Origin: Pyrococcus kukulkanii
GTDB taxonomy: Archaea; Methanobacteriota_B; Thermococci; Thermococcales; Thermococcaceae
Direction of reading: 5' to 3'
NCBI RefSeq assembly: GCF_041647995.1
Contig: NZ_JARRIB010000003.1
Location: 341,349-405,348, forward strand
Length of the DNA stretch: 64,000 bases
A program made the position numbers and the translations under genes. This document shows positions 28,507-37,900 of the stretch, piece after piece (position 1 is the stretch's first letter; each line of letters starts with the position of its first letter). The notes beneath the pieces were generated by a model that did no database searches, was not told the DNA's origin, and was given only the letters and a program-made list of their open reading frames with translations.

Positions 28507-28776
28507 ATGGCGACAACAGTTAAGGTTTCAGCGAGGATACCAAAGGGTCTTGTGGAGAAAATGGACAAGCTGGTAGAAGAGGGTCTTTACTCGAGCCGAA
28601 GTGAAATAATAAAAGAAGCTCTTAGGGACTTTCTGCTTCGAAGGAGAGTTGTAGAAGATTTTGAGCTTATAGAATACCTCAAAAGCGTTGAAAAAATCCT
28701 CAAAGAAGATTGGGAGAGCGAAGCAGACGAGTACTGGGACGAGATTGGGGGAGTAGCATATGAACCAAAGGAATGA
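28507..28776 (+). CDS. Ribbon-helix-helix antitoxin
   Basis: An 89-residue protein. The N-terminus TTVKVSARIPKGLVEKMDKL followed by YSSRSEIIKEALRDFL is a standard ribbon-helix-helix fold; the acidic C-terminus (EDWESEADEYWDE) would wrap the toxin. The ATG at 28507 is preceded by GGTGG. Its end overlaps the toxin start by 17 bases. It probably represses its own operon and neutralises the MazF-like protein. Confidence 0.85.
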   Translation: MATTVKVSARIPKGLVEKMDKLVEEGLYSSRSEIIKEALRDFLLRRRVVEDFELIEYLKSVEKILKEDWESEADEYWDEIGGVAYEPKE

Positions 28777-29128
28777 GCTCCTTCAGTGGGAGATAGTCCT
28801 CCTTGATTTCCCCTTCGTTGATCTTATTGGCAAAAAACTTCGTCCTGCCCTCATTGCTTCAAATAATAATCTCAACAAAATTTCAAACGCCGTTATAGCT
28901 CTTCAAATCACGTCTAATATTAGAAGTGGTTTCACTGAGTACAACATTAAAATCACCGATAACGATGTTATACGTTATCCTGGGACGAAACCCTTAAGAC
29001 CAAGCCTGATAAAGCCGTACGTTATTTTTACGATTGAAAAGTCTTTGATAAGAAAACGAATTGGTATCCTCAAGAGAGAAAAGGTTATAGAAGTCAAAGA
29101 AAGCCTCAGGCGAATCTTTGATCTTTAG
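28760..29128 (+). CDS. MazF/PemK-like toxin
   Basis: A 122-residue protein with WEIVLLDFPFVDLIGKKLRP near the N-terminus, the conserved start of MazF/PemK endoribonucleases (the basic KLRP turn is the active-site loop), and a C-terminal IGILKREKVIEVKESL typical of the family. It overlaps the ribbon-helix-helix antitoxin gene and forms with it a type II toxin-antitoxin pair that appears intact. It lies between two broken ATPase genes. Confidence 0.8.
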   Translation: MNQRNELLQWEIVLLDFPFVDLIGKKLRPALIASNNNLNKISNAVIALQITSNIRSGFTEYNIKITDNDVIRYPGTKPLRPSLIKPYVIFTIEKSLIRKRIGILKREKVIEVKESLRRIFDL

Positions 29129-29140
29129 CTTCTTTTGACT

Positions 29141-30184
29141 TCATGATCTCCTAAGGACAATGCCAACAACAGGATCAGTCAACTTGTACTCTCCGTTCTC
29201 TTCCCCAACCCACCCCATCTTTTTCAGGTTCTTGAGTAGCTCATAAAGTCTCGGCTCGGGAGTTTTCATGCCTTTTAAGGTTAGATAATCCCTTATAAGG
29301 CTCCACCTATTGTACCCGAGTGCTATTGCCCTCAAAATTTGAACGTACCTTCTGCTCCTCCTCTCCAGCTCTCTTAACTCCCCCACGAGGAGGCCCCTAG
29401 CAACATCGAATGTCGCCTTTATTGCCCTATCAAAGTCTTTAGTTTCCATGTACTTGACTCCAAATAGAACGAGCCACCCAGGAATACCATCAAGAGTTGA
29501 TACTGCCTTTTCTACCTCCTCCGAAATTTTAGCGCCTGCTTCTTCGAACCCAGCTTTTAGGAAGGCTTTCGAGGTTTCTTTATCGAATGGCCCAATGTGG
29601 ATTTCCCCCCAACCCTTCCGTAGAGGGGGCTCTCATAGTCATCTATACCGAGAAAATCATGGAGTAGACCAACCTCTGAGCCCGTGAGGATTATCCTCAG
29701 GTTTGGCAGACTGTCGTAGGCATGAGCAAACAATGCTAAAAGCTCCCTCCTGCCTCGTGAGCCGTAGAAGCGCAGGTATTGGGCCTCATCGAATGCTATT
29801 ATAAACCTACCTGTTTCCTCGCCAAGCCTGTCCAGCTCCCTGAAAACTTCTCTCAGTGATGCTTCCTTTGGTTCTACCTCAAGGAATCTCATGTTTAGTT
29901 TTATCCTGAACTTGGCAAAGAGTCTTTGGAGTAGTCCTTGGATATTCCTTTATGAGGTCTTCCCTCGTTATGTGCCCGCTCTCCGCATAGAGCTCTCTGC
30001 AGTCTATCAGAATCCCAGGATTTTCATTGAGATATGCCCTGAGTATGGAGCTCTTGCCTACTCGCCTCATTCCGAGGATGAGGGTTAAAGGATACCTCTC
30101 GACACTCTTCTCAAGCTCTTCAAACTCTTTTTCCCTGTCAAATATTTCATCTCTTCTTTCCTTTGGCCTGAGATCGAACGGCAC
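29141..30184 (-). pseudogene. Broken archaeal AAA ATPase
   Basis: Starting from a GTG at 30184, the first frame has DREKEFEELEKSVERYPLTL and Walker A ILGMRRVGKSSI, then shifts near 29940. The second frame has Walker B RFIIAFDEAQYLRF and SPLYGR, and shifts in a G-rich stretch near 29610. The third frame restores TLDGIPGWLVLFGVKYMET and a C-terminal winged helix ending at 29141. Each break is a single-base change in an otherwise well-kept gene, so the decay is recent, or one break could be a sequencing error. Confidence 0.8.
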
Positions 30185-30219
30185 TTATGCCACCGTAAGT
30201 AACTTACGGAGGCATAAGT
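30183..30219. promoter_or_regulatory. Near-perfect 37-bp inverted repeat at the ATPase promoter
   Basis: Two 18-bp arms (ACTTATGCCACCGTAAGT and ACTTACGGAGGCATAAGT) separated by one base differ at a single position. The repeat abuts the GTG start of the broken ATPase and lies between its TATA-like CTTATAA and the first codon. An operator bound by a dimeric or tetrameric regulator is likely. Confidence 0.55.
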
Positions 30220-30265
30220 TATAAGGGTTCGAAAAGGCTATTTACCTTGTGAAAGATCGGCTGCC

Positions 30266-30784
30266 ATGCGGATCTTCATCAGAAACTACTTTCTCCCCTG
30301 GCTCTTAATCATTGTCTTTTGGCTTGCCCTCTGGCTTCTCAGTTCTCAACTCAGGGAAAGCCTTAATGTCGTGAACGTTTTCGTTGCTTTCCTTCTCCTC
30401 GTTCCATTCCTCCTCGTGGCGCTTCACTTCGTTGGAAAGGCCCTCGAGCGCTACGGCTACTCGCGGGAGGATATAAAGCGCCTTCCGGAGATAATCAAGA
30501 AAACTCACGGGAGACTCTACATCTCAAAGGAAGTCTTTGATATTGTTGGCAAAGCGCTGATATTCTGGGGATTAATGGCTACAGCCGTTGTTATGACGAG
30601 GGATCCATTAAAGGGGCTTCTCAACGGGGCCGCAATATTTGCCAGGATCTTCGCCCTCTTCATTATCCTCGTCTCAATGGTCATCTGGGTTATGGCCTTT
30701 CCTCATGGCCTGTATAAGCTTCTTACCGGGAATAAACTCAATAGGGACTTTTTAGTTGAGCTAATGAGGCAGAACATCTTTTAT
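30266..30784 (+). pseudogene. Membrane protein gene, 5' part, interrupted by an insertion sequence
   Basis: The frame starts MRIFIRNYFLPWLLIIVFWL and has several transmembrane segments up to NIFY. Then the reading runs into GC-rich IS sequence. The matching 3' part resumes at 32227 and ends at 32481. Joined, the two give a protein of about 255-260 residues with five to six membrane spans and no family I recognise. Confidence 0.75.
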
Positions 30785-30789
30785 ACGGG

Positions 30790-30985
30790 GTCTTCTCCAC
30801 GTGAGTTTTTGTGGGCTCACGTGGGGGTTCATTCCCCGAGGTTCTGCGGGTGCCCGGACTTAGACCGCCCCACCCACTGTTCTCTTAAGCCAGTACACTA
30901 TGGCGGAACGGGTCGCCCGAACACCCGCAGGGTTCAGCCAGCCCTCCACCTCGCCTAGCTCACCGACTTCACCGGACTGACCTCA
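30790..30985 (+). other. GC-rich structured left end of the insertion sequence
   Basis: Much richer in G+C than its surroundings, with several stems. CACGTGAG (30798-30805) pairs with CTCACGTG (30816-30823); GGGG/CCCC flank a small loop at about 30824-30837; and CTGCGGGTG (30844-30852) pairs with CACCCGCAG (30922-30930) around further structure. In a hyperthermophile this profile suggests a transposase-recognised end or a structured RNA. Confidence 0.5.
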
Positions 30986-31027
30986 CAACCAAAAACTATT
31001 TAAGTAAACAAGTATTTAAGTATTTTG

Positions 31028-31189
31028 GTGAATACAGTGGGAGTTATTACAGTGAAGATTCCGGATGAGTTAGAAGTTAAGTTCCGGAAGAAAATCCTCG
31101 AAGTTTATGGGCCGAGGAAGGGGGCCCTCGGAATGGCCATAACGGAGGCTATTGAGCTATGGCTCGAAAAACACGAAGAGCAGAAGTGA
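31028..31189 (+). CDS. Ribbon-helix-helix protein encoded in the IS
   Basis: A 53-residue frame from a GTG at 31028 (a second in-frame GTG lies at 31037). VGVITVKIPDELEVKFRKKI with ALGMAITEAIELWLEKHEEQ is a plain ribbon-helix-helix DNA-binding protein. A TATA-like ATTTAAGTAAAC lies upstream. It overlaps the first 31 bases of the TnpB gene, so the two are probably expressed together and the protein may repress the operon. Confidence 0.65.
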   Translation: MNTVGVITVKIPDELEVKFRKKILEVYGPRKGALGMAITEAIELWLEKHEEQK

Positions 31190-32226
31190 ACTACGTCACC
31201 ATCAAGACAAAACTCGAACCAGAAAAGCGAGAGGATTATTTGAAACTCGCCCTCTTGGCGGAAAAGTTCAGAAGAGCAGTTGAGCTGGCGATAAGACTCC
31301 AGCTTAAAGGCGTTAAGAAGAGTGTGGGTGTAAAAGAAGTCTCTCGGTTAGTTCTTAATAACTGGTGGTATTCTGATAGTGCATGGGATTATGCGAAAAT
31401 GTTGTTGAGAGGAGCAGAACAGAACGGTGGAAATCCAAGGCACATTCACCTGAAGTCAAAATTCCTCATCAGTAAACCTAAGGAGAATGAGAAGGGGAAT
31501 AGGAACGTGAGGATTGAGTGGCCGAACGTTAGAATTCGCTCCAACGGAGAGTGGTTGGAGTTTAGAATGAAGACTGCCGAGAAGTTTCTCCCAGTTATTC
31601 TTGATGTCCAGAAGTTCAAATACGGTGCTCAGGTTGTCCTGAAGAACGGGAAGATTTACCTGCACGTCCAAGTGCTCTTTGGAATTTATCTGAAACATCT
31701 CGGAAAGATCACTAGGGGTAGGCTGTACGCCGATTTCGACTTGAACTCTGATAGGGTGAATATGGTTATTCTTGACGAGACTGGTATTATCAGGGATGTT
31801 AGGGTTGAGCACTTCCCGGAGGTCAATTCCTCCGGGTTCTCAAGAAGGAAGGCGAGGGATTTAAGGCTGAAGGCTCTTGCCCAGTTACTGGACTATGCCT
31901 ACCACCACGGGGTAGGGACTGTATTCTTCGAGGACTTGGGTAAGATAAAAAGAAGAAATGGTAAGGCGGCTGGTTCGAGGAAGGGGAATAGGAAGGCCTC
32001 AAATTTCGCCAAGAAGGAGCTCCTTGAACACGGGATTGTTATGGCGTCGAAGAGAGGTTTCAAGGTTTACCTAGTTAATCCTGCCGATTCTTCGAAGTCG
32101 GGACGAGAGCTGGCCCGGGGGCTGGGGCTGGACGTCCATACTGCATCAGCGTTCGTTATTGGTTGGTGGGGCGTTAATTCCCTGAAGACTCACGAAAACT
32201 CACAAAAAGAGGAACAGTTTGGATAG
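31159..32226 (+). CDS. Divergent TnpB-like nuclease lacking the zinc ribbon
   Basis: A 355-residue protein of the OrfB/TnpB superfamily. The RuvC residues are in place: DFDLNSD (D192/D194) in a strand like the usual GIDLG, VFFEDLG (E258), and GLDVHTAS (D325). A basic RRNGKAAGSRKGNRKAS stretch precedes the bridge helix. The zinc ribbon normally found between the second and third RuvC motifs (two CxxC pairs) is missing; the chain goes straight from VYLVNPADSSKSGREL to the last aspartate. It is probably an RNA-guided nuclease relative whose guide source is unclear, since the stop codon lies at the IS end. Confidence 0.75.
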   Translation: MARKTRRAEVNYVTIKTKLEPEKREDYLKLALLAEKFRRAVELAIRLQLKGVKKSVGVKEVSRLVLNNWWYSDSAWDYAKMLLRGAEQNGGNPRHIHLKSKFLISKPKENEKGNRNVRIEWPNVRIRSNGEWLEFRMKTAEKFLPVILDVQKFKYGAQVVLKNGKIYLHVQVLFGIYLKHLGKITRGRLYADFDLNSDRVNMVILDETGIIRDVRVEHFPEVNSSGFSRRKARDLRLKALAQLLDYAYHHGVGTVFFEDLGKIKRRNGKAAGSRKGNRKASNFAKKELLEHGIVMASKRGFKVYLVNPADSSKSGRELARGLGLDVHTASAFVIGWWGVNSLKTHENSQKEEQFG

Positions 32227-32481
32227 GCGATTCTTATCGCGGTCAGAATCATCGGACTTCACTCTGGCTATCTTGCTGGCGATGATCCCATAGGGGAGCT
32301 CATGGCCCTTGGCAGAAGTAGCAATATTGTAAACTCACTTCTTGAACTTTCTGGCCTGAACTTCCTCTTTGGTCTCGTGGGCCTCTACGGGCCGAGGAAA
32401 AGCAGAAAGCTGACAGCGTTGGCTTTAACTCTAATCGTGATTAGTCAGGTGTGGATTGTGCGGGTAATAATTTTTGGATGA
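32227..32481 (+). pseudogene. Membrane protein gene, 3' part, after the insertion sequence
   Basis: The frame AILIAVRIIGLHSGYLAG...LYGPRKSRK...TLIVISQVWIVRVIIFG continues the interrupted gene from 30266 and ends with TGA at 32479-32481. It contains the last two membrane spans. The element itself brings no usable start for this part. Confidence 0.7.
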
Positions 32482-32517
32482 GCAAGGGTTAAGTAGGAAA
32501 AGAGTGATATTCAAAAC

Positions 32518-32694
32518 ATGATGAACAAGGAGCGTGCTTCGGGACAGGAGAAAAAAGGCAATTTTGATGTTCTAATGATTGCATTTGGGAGCATGAGCGA
32601 TGAAGAAGCTGAGAGATTCAGGAAAACATTGAAAGAAGTTGAGGAATGGATGAATGAGTGGACTCCCCGAAGCTTGCGGAGGAGTGACTCTTAA
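32518..32694 (+). CDS. Small charged protein, antitoxin-like
   Basis: A 58-residue frame ([20 protein letters not shown]) with an acidic helix [20 protein letters not shown]. The size and composition recall small archaeal antitoxin-type proteins, but no family is recognised and no toxin is adjacent. Its stop codon overlaps the stop of the converging helicase gene. Confidence 0.45.
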   Translation: MMNKERASGQEKKGNFDVLMIAFGSMSDEEAERFRKTLKEVEEWMNEWTPRSLRRSDS

Positions 32695-34852
32695 TTCTTC
32701 ACATATGTCTCAAAGTACTTCTCCATAGCTCTGTAACAGATATCCTTAACATTAAGTTTGATTAGCTCAAGCTTCTTTTCTTTCAGCTTACTATCATCTC
32801 TAAAGTTGTAGTAGTTGAATTGGGGCTCCAATCTTAGGTATACCTCTCCATCGAACACAGAAAAGTGAGTGTTTGCTATGATTGCTTTACTGCTTGGATT
32901 GTAGCTGATTGAGACGTATATGTCACCAAAGATCCTCTCCTTTTTGCTTACTCTCTGCCTTAGTTCTTTAAGTATGTCGTTAATGTTCTCAATCGGGAAT
33001 ATGTTGGTAAACAGTCTCAGAAATCCTTTTCTATCGAACCTAAAGAAAACGTTTTCGCAAAAGTTTTCTGGTTTTCCTTGCAGTATTTGCGGAGCCGTTC
33101 AAGCTCCATGAACACCATATCGGAAAGCCCTTCAGGGTCGTAAAAATAAAACAGCCTATCATCCTTTATTAGCTTATCAAAATCCCCAACGACTTTTCCT
33201 TTGTTTAATATTTTCTCGACTTCTTTCATAGCTCTCTTAATGTCATCGCTCCACGCTCTTAGGAAAAATATGGTGGTAACCATGAACGTCCATTTCTCGA
33301 ATTCCTCATCAGAGAGCTCCCCGAATCTCTGCTTAATTGTCTCTTTGAACTTCTCATTCGACTTAAGTGCACTTAAGTAGTACTCTACTGGGTCTTTTGG
33401 CTTGTCTCCCTGCGTGAGCAACATATATGATGCCCATTTTGAGTTCAACATCTTAGTAGTTTCCTTGATATAGTCGAGGAGCTTCTGAGTTGTCAGCTTC
33501 TCTTCCAAGTTGAGAAGTATATAGCTCACATCAACACCTTCCCTGTAAAGGTTCCATACGGCTTCGCTTAAGTCCCGATATTCTTCGGTCTTGGGAGTCA
33601 TTGTGATTACGAAAACCTTTGTGTTCATTGGGCTCGAAACTCTAATCAGTCTTCCGAGCCTCTGGTAAAACCTTAGTGGGCTCTTAGGAACGTCAGTCAT
33701 CACAAGAACCCCTGCCTCGGGAATATCAACACCTTCTTCTCCTACGAGCGTCGAGATTATTATGTAAACATCACCCTTTTTGGCCCTAGAGATTAATTCC
33801 TTTCTCTGTTCTTTCGAAAGGTCGCTTGTTAGGACTTCAACCTTATTAGATGGCACGTCAAGCTCCCTAATTATGGCGTCTTTGAACTCATATGCGGTGG
33901 CCTTTCGAGAGGTAAAGACAATAATTGGCCTTAATTTAGGGGTTTCTTTGGGATTATATACTGTCAAGATATCAAGCAGTGCACGGGCTTTGTGGGAAAG
34001 TTGCTCACTTCTGCAGAAGTCGCTAATTTCATCTGCATATTTGGATTTTGGAATTTTTCCTTTCTCTATTGCTCTGAAAAAGCTCTCACAGAATGCCTTT
34101 TTCCCATACCTTGAAAATGTTCTCTCGAGAAAATATATTATCCTTACTTCTCCCGGTAACCTTCCGAAGTACAGTAAGTCATACACTCCTCTTTCCCTTT
34201 CGTCTAGTTCTGAGTCAAAAATATCAACGAGTGCCTTTGGAGGATTGAATTGAGAGTCAATACTGATAAGCTTTTGAAAATCGTAGTGAAGCAGTTTTAA
34301 CTCTCCAACAACTTTCCCAATCTTGCTAACGCTTGCCCTGTAAGCCTTCTTACTCGGTAACAACGCTGTGAATCCAACGACGACTTTTGGTCTTAGCTCT
34401 GCGATAAGCTCATTGTAGTACTTCCCAGTGATCGCATGGTGAACCTCATCGATTATTACGGCATCAAACTCTCCCTGAAGGGTTGAAACACACTTTAGAG
34501 CTGTTTGAGGGGTTGAAATAACTACTTTATAATTCTTTAAAAAACTCCAGCAGTTTCCTTCATATTCTTTGCCAGTTTCAACTAATTGTTTCCACCTTGA
34601 GTGCATCTGGTCACAGAGAAAGCGAGTTGGTTCCAAGACAAGTATCCTTCTGTATCCTTTGCTGAGCAGATATTCTGCTGTCAGCATTTCAAGAACTGTT
34701 TTTCCACTTCCAGTTGGCATTGACACTGTGATAAATCTCTCTCCATGCTCCAATTGATCTATAAGCTCTCTAGCAACCGCTTCTTGGTACTTGTGAAGGG
34801 TAAATCCAAATGCGTTTTCGAGCTTTCTATTAAACTCGGAGATAAGATCCAT
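32691..34852 (-). CDS. DEAD/DEAH-box superfamily 2 helicase, with a frame change near the C-terminus
   Basis: From the ATG at 34852 (after GGTGAG) the protein has Walker [14 protein letters not shown], motif II IIDEVHH, and in the second RecA domain [20 protein letters not shown] and [10 protein letters not shown], a clear SF2 helicase. The main frame ends at 33017 (about 611 residues). The -1 frame stays open from about 33070 to 32691 and encodes over 110 more residues ([15 protein letters not shown]...) without a start of its own. Either a base was lost in the AGAAAAC run near 33066, or the tail is made by -1 frameshifting. Function unknown; SF2 helicases of this size occur in defence islands and on mobile DNA. 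Confidence 0.75.
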
Positions 34853-34948
34853 GGCTATCACTCACCACATGACATGACCACTAGAGAAACTCTATGCTTT
34901 CTGGTGTTATAATGATAAAATTAAAATTAGATGAGAAAGTAAAGGGTC

Positions 34949-37900
34949 TCAGCTCTCCACCTTCTCAATCCCTATCTTCGCGTTAACCTCTGGCCACTCC
35001 ACCACGTATCCCTTCGCCTCTCCAAAGATTACCTCAGTAGCCCTCGTCTCCCTCTTTATGTAGTCGAGCTGCTCCTCGAGTAGCTCCCTGTTCTCCTCGG
35101 TTGTTTCTATCGTCACGAGTATCCTGTCGTTCACGTCGAGGTCAAGCCTCTTCCTCATCTCCTGTATCCTCCTCACGAATTCCCTTGCGAGACCTTCTGA
35201 CAGCAGTTCCCTGGTTAGGGTCTTGTCCACGTAGACCCTTCCGCCCTCGAACTCCTCCATCACGAAAAACTCTGGAATCTCCTCTTCAACTATTATGTGA
35301 TCCCTCGTTAAGTGGAATGCCTTCCCTTCAATCTCAACGTCAACTTCGCCCTTCTCGTAGAGCTCGAGGCCGTGCTCGCTTATCCACTTCGCTATAACCT
35401 TTGCATCCCCCTTGAATTCTGGGCCAAGCTTTGCGAAGTTGGGCTTGACGATTATCTCCCTCTTGACGGTATCTAGCACTACCTCCTTGGCGTTGAGCTG
35501 ATCCCTCAGTATTCTGTTCAGCCTTTCAACTGCCCTCTTTACCGTCTCATCCTGGGTTTCGACTATTATTCTCCTCACTGGATACCTAAGCTTGATCCTG
35601 GCCTTCTGCCTTGCAGCTGAGCCCGCCTCGACTATTCTCCTCACGTACTCCATCTCATTCTCGAGCTCCTTATCTATGGCCCTCTCATCTGGCTTGGGCC
35701 AGTCGAGCATGTGGACGCTCTCCACTCCAGTGAAAGGCCTTATTAGGTTCTGGTAGATCTCCTCGGCTATGTACGGTGTGAACGGGGCCATCAACCTCAG
35801 GAGAACATCAAAGACCTTCCAGAGCGTGTAGTAAGCAGCCAACTTGTCCGGGTCATCCCCCTCGACCCACATCCTCTTCCTGATCAGCCTAACGTACCAT
35901 CTGCTCAGGTCCTCAACTATGAACTCGTAAAGGGCCCTAGTTGCCTTCGTGAGGTAGAAGCTCTCTATTCCGTTCTCGACCTTTTCTATTAGGTTGTTAA
36001 CCCTTGAGAGTATCCACCTGTCCTCGTCCCTGAAGGGTAACTTCTCTGGATTCACTTTAGTTGGATCGAACTTGTCTAGGCTCATGTACGTTGACGCCAA
36101 GACGTAGACGTTCCAGAGTATGTTGAGCATCCTCCTTACCTGCTCAACTCCCTTCCAGCTGAACTTGAGGTTCTCCCATGGGTTGGTGGCCCAGAGCATG
36201 TAGAACCTAAACGTGTCCCTTCCGGCCTTCTCAACGACTTCCTCAGGCCTTATTATGTTTCCAAGGCTCTTGCTCATCTTGTCTCCTTTCTCGTCCAAAA
36301 CGTAGCCGTGCATTGCGACCCTTAAGTAAGGAACTGTGTCGAAGGCTATAACTGAAGCTGCCTGCTGTGAGTAGAACCACTTGGTTACCTGATCCTCTCC
36401 TTCAACTATAAAATCAGCTGGCCAGAGCTTCTCGAACAATTCCTTGTTCCTGGGGTAGCCCAGGGAAGCCCAGCTCGCTATTCCGCTGTCGAACCACACA
36501 TCAACTACATCTTTAACCCTTCTCATCTCCTTGCCGTGGACCTTTATTATGAATGCATCGACATAGGGCCTGTGGAGGTCTTCCGGCCCGAGCTTCTCCT
36601 CGATAACCTTGAGCTTCTCCTCGAAGCTCTCTGGGAGGTCAATCCTCTCGCCGTTGACCTCTATCGCTACTGCCAGCTCAACTAACTCCTTCCAAGAGCC
36701 GACAACGTAAATTTCCCCGTCCTCGGCTTGCCATATTGGGAGCGGGATGCCCCAGTACCTCTGCCTGCTTATTACCCAGTCCCCGCTGTCCCTAACTCCG
36801 TTGTCGAACCTTATCTTAACCCAGTCCGGATACCAAGTAACTTTTTCATCGTTCTCCTTGATTATCTTGTCCTTGACCTTGCTGACCTTGAGGAACCACT
36901 GGTCTGTGGCCCTAAATATCAGGGGTGTCTTACAGCGCCAGCAGTGCGGGTACTTGTGCTCTATTTCTCCAGCCTTGAGGAGGTAGCCTTTCTCCTTGAG
37001 GTGCTCTATTATCTGAGGGTCAGCTTCCTTGACATAGATCCCCTTCCACTTGCCCTCCGTGTACTTTCCTTGGTCGTCAAGCGGGCTGTAGACTGGCAGA
37101 CCGTACTTCTGTCCAACTTCAAAGTCTTCCTCACCGTGTCCTGGGGCGGTGTGCACTAAGCCCGTACCTTCCTCGAGCGTCACAAAGTCGGCCAAGATTA
37201 CCCTGTGGGCCCACTCATATTTTTCCCTGAATTCCTTCTGCCTCGGATACTCATCCATTAGGATGTGAACGTACCTCAATCCCTCCAGGTCTTTACCCTT
37301 GAACTCCTCAACGATCTCTCCCTTGACCCCTATCTCTCCCAAAACCTTGCCAACTAGGGCCTTGGCGAGTATCCAGTACTCTTCTCTCCCTTCCCACTCG
37401 ACCTTGACCTTAACGTAGTCATATTCTGGGTGAGCGGAAACCGCAAGGTTTGCGGGCAAGGTCCATGGGGTCGTCGTCCAAATTAGGAGGTACTCGTTTT
37501 CCTTACCCTCAACCGGGAACTTGACGTATATGCTCGGATCCTTCCTAAGCTTGTACTCTCCCCTAACTTCATGCTCGGCCAAAGCTGTCTCACACCTCGG
37601 ACACCAGTGAAGAACCCTCTTGTCCTTCTCGAGAAGGCCTTTCTCCCAGGCCTTTTTGAGCGTGAACCATGCTGATTCAATGTACTCGTTCTTTATCGTC
37701 ATGTACGGATTATCCCAGTCCATCCAAACGCCAAGCATCTTGAACTGCTCGGTCATTATCCTGAGGTTGTTGAGTGCAAACTCCTTACACTTCTGTATGA
37801 AGTTCTCAACTCCAATTTTCTCCTCTATGTCCTTCTTCGTTTTAAGCCCGAGGGCCTGCTCAACTTTAACCTCTATTGGGAGACCGTGCATGTCATAGCC

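Larger units (their letters stand above)
30785..32226 (+). mobile_element. IS605-like (tnpB-only) insertion sequence with an accessory ribbon-helix-helix gene
   Basis: The element splits a membrane protein gene whose reading frame is restored on both sides, which fixes the ends to within a few bases. The insertion point follows TTTTAT, in keeping with the sequence-specific, duplication-free insertion of the IS200/IS605 family. It carries a GC-rich structured left end (30790-30985), a small ribbon-helix-helix gene and a TnpB-like gene whose stop lies at the right end. No TnpA is present, so movement would need one from elsewhere. Confidence 0.75.

Noticed and set aside
36728..37159. Plus-strand frame of 143 codons
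   Set aside because: It is the antisense of isoleucyl-tRNA synthetase.
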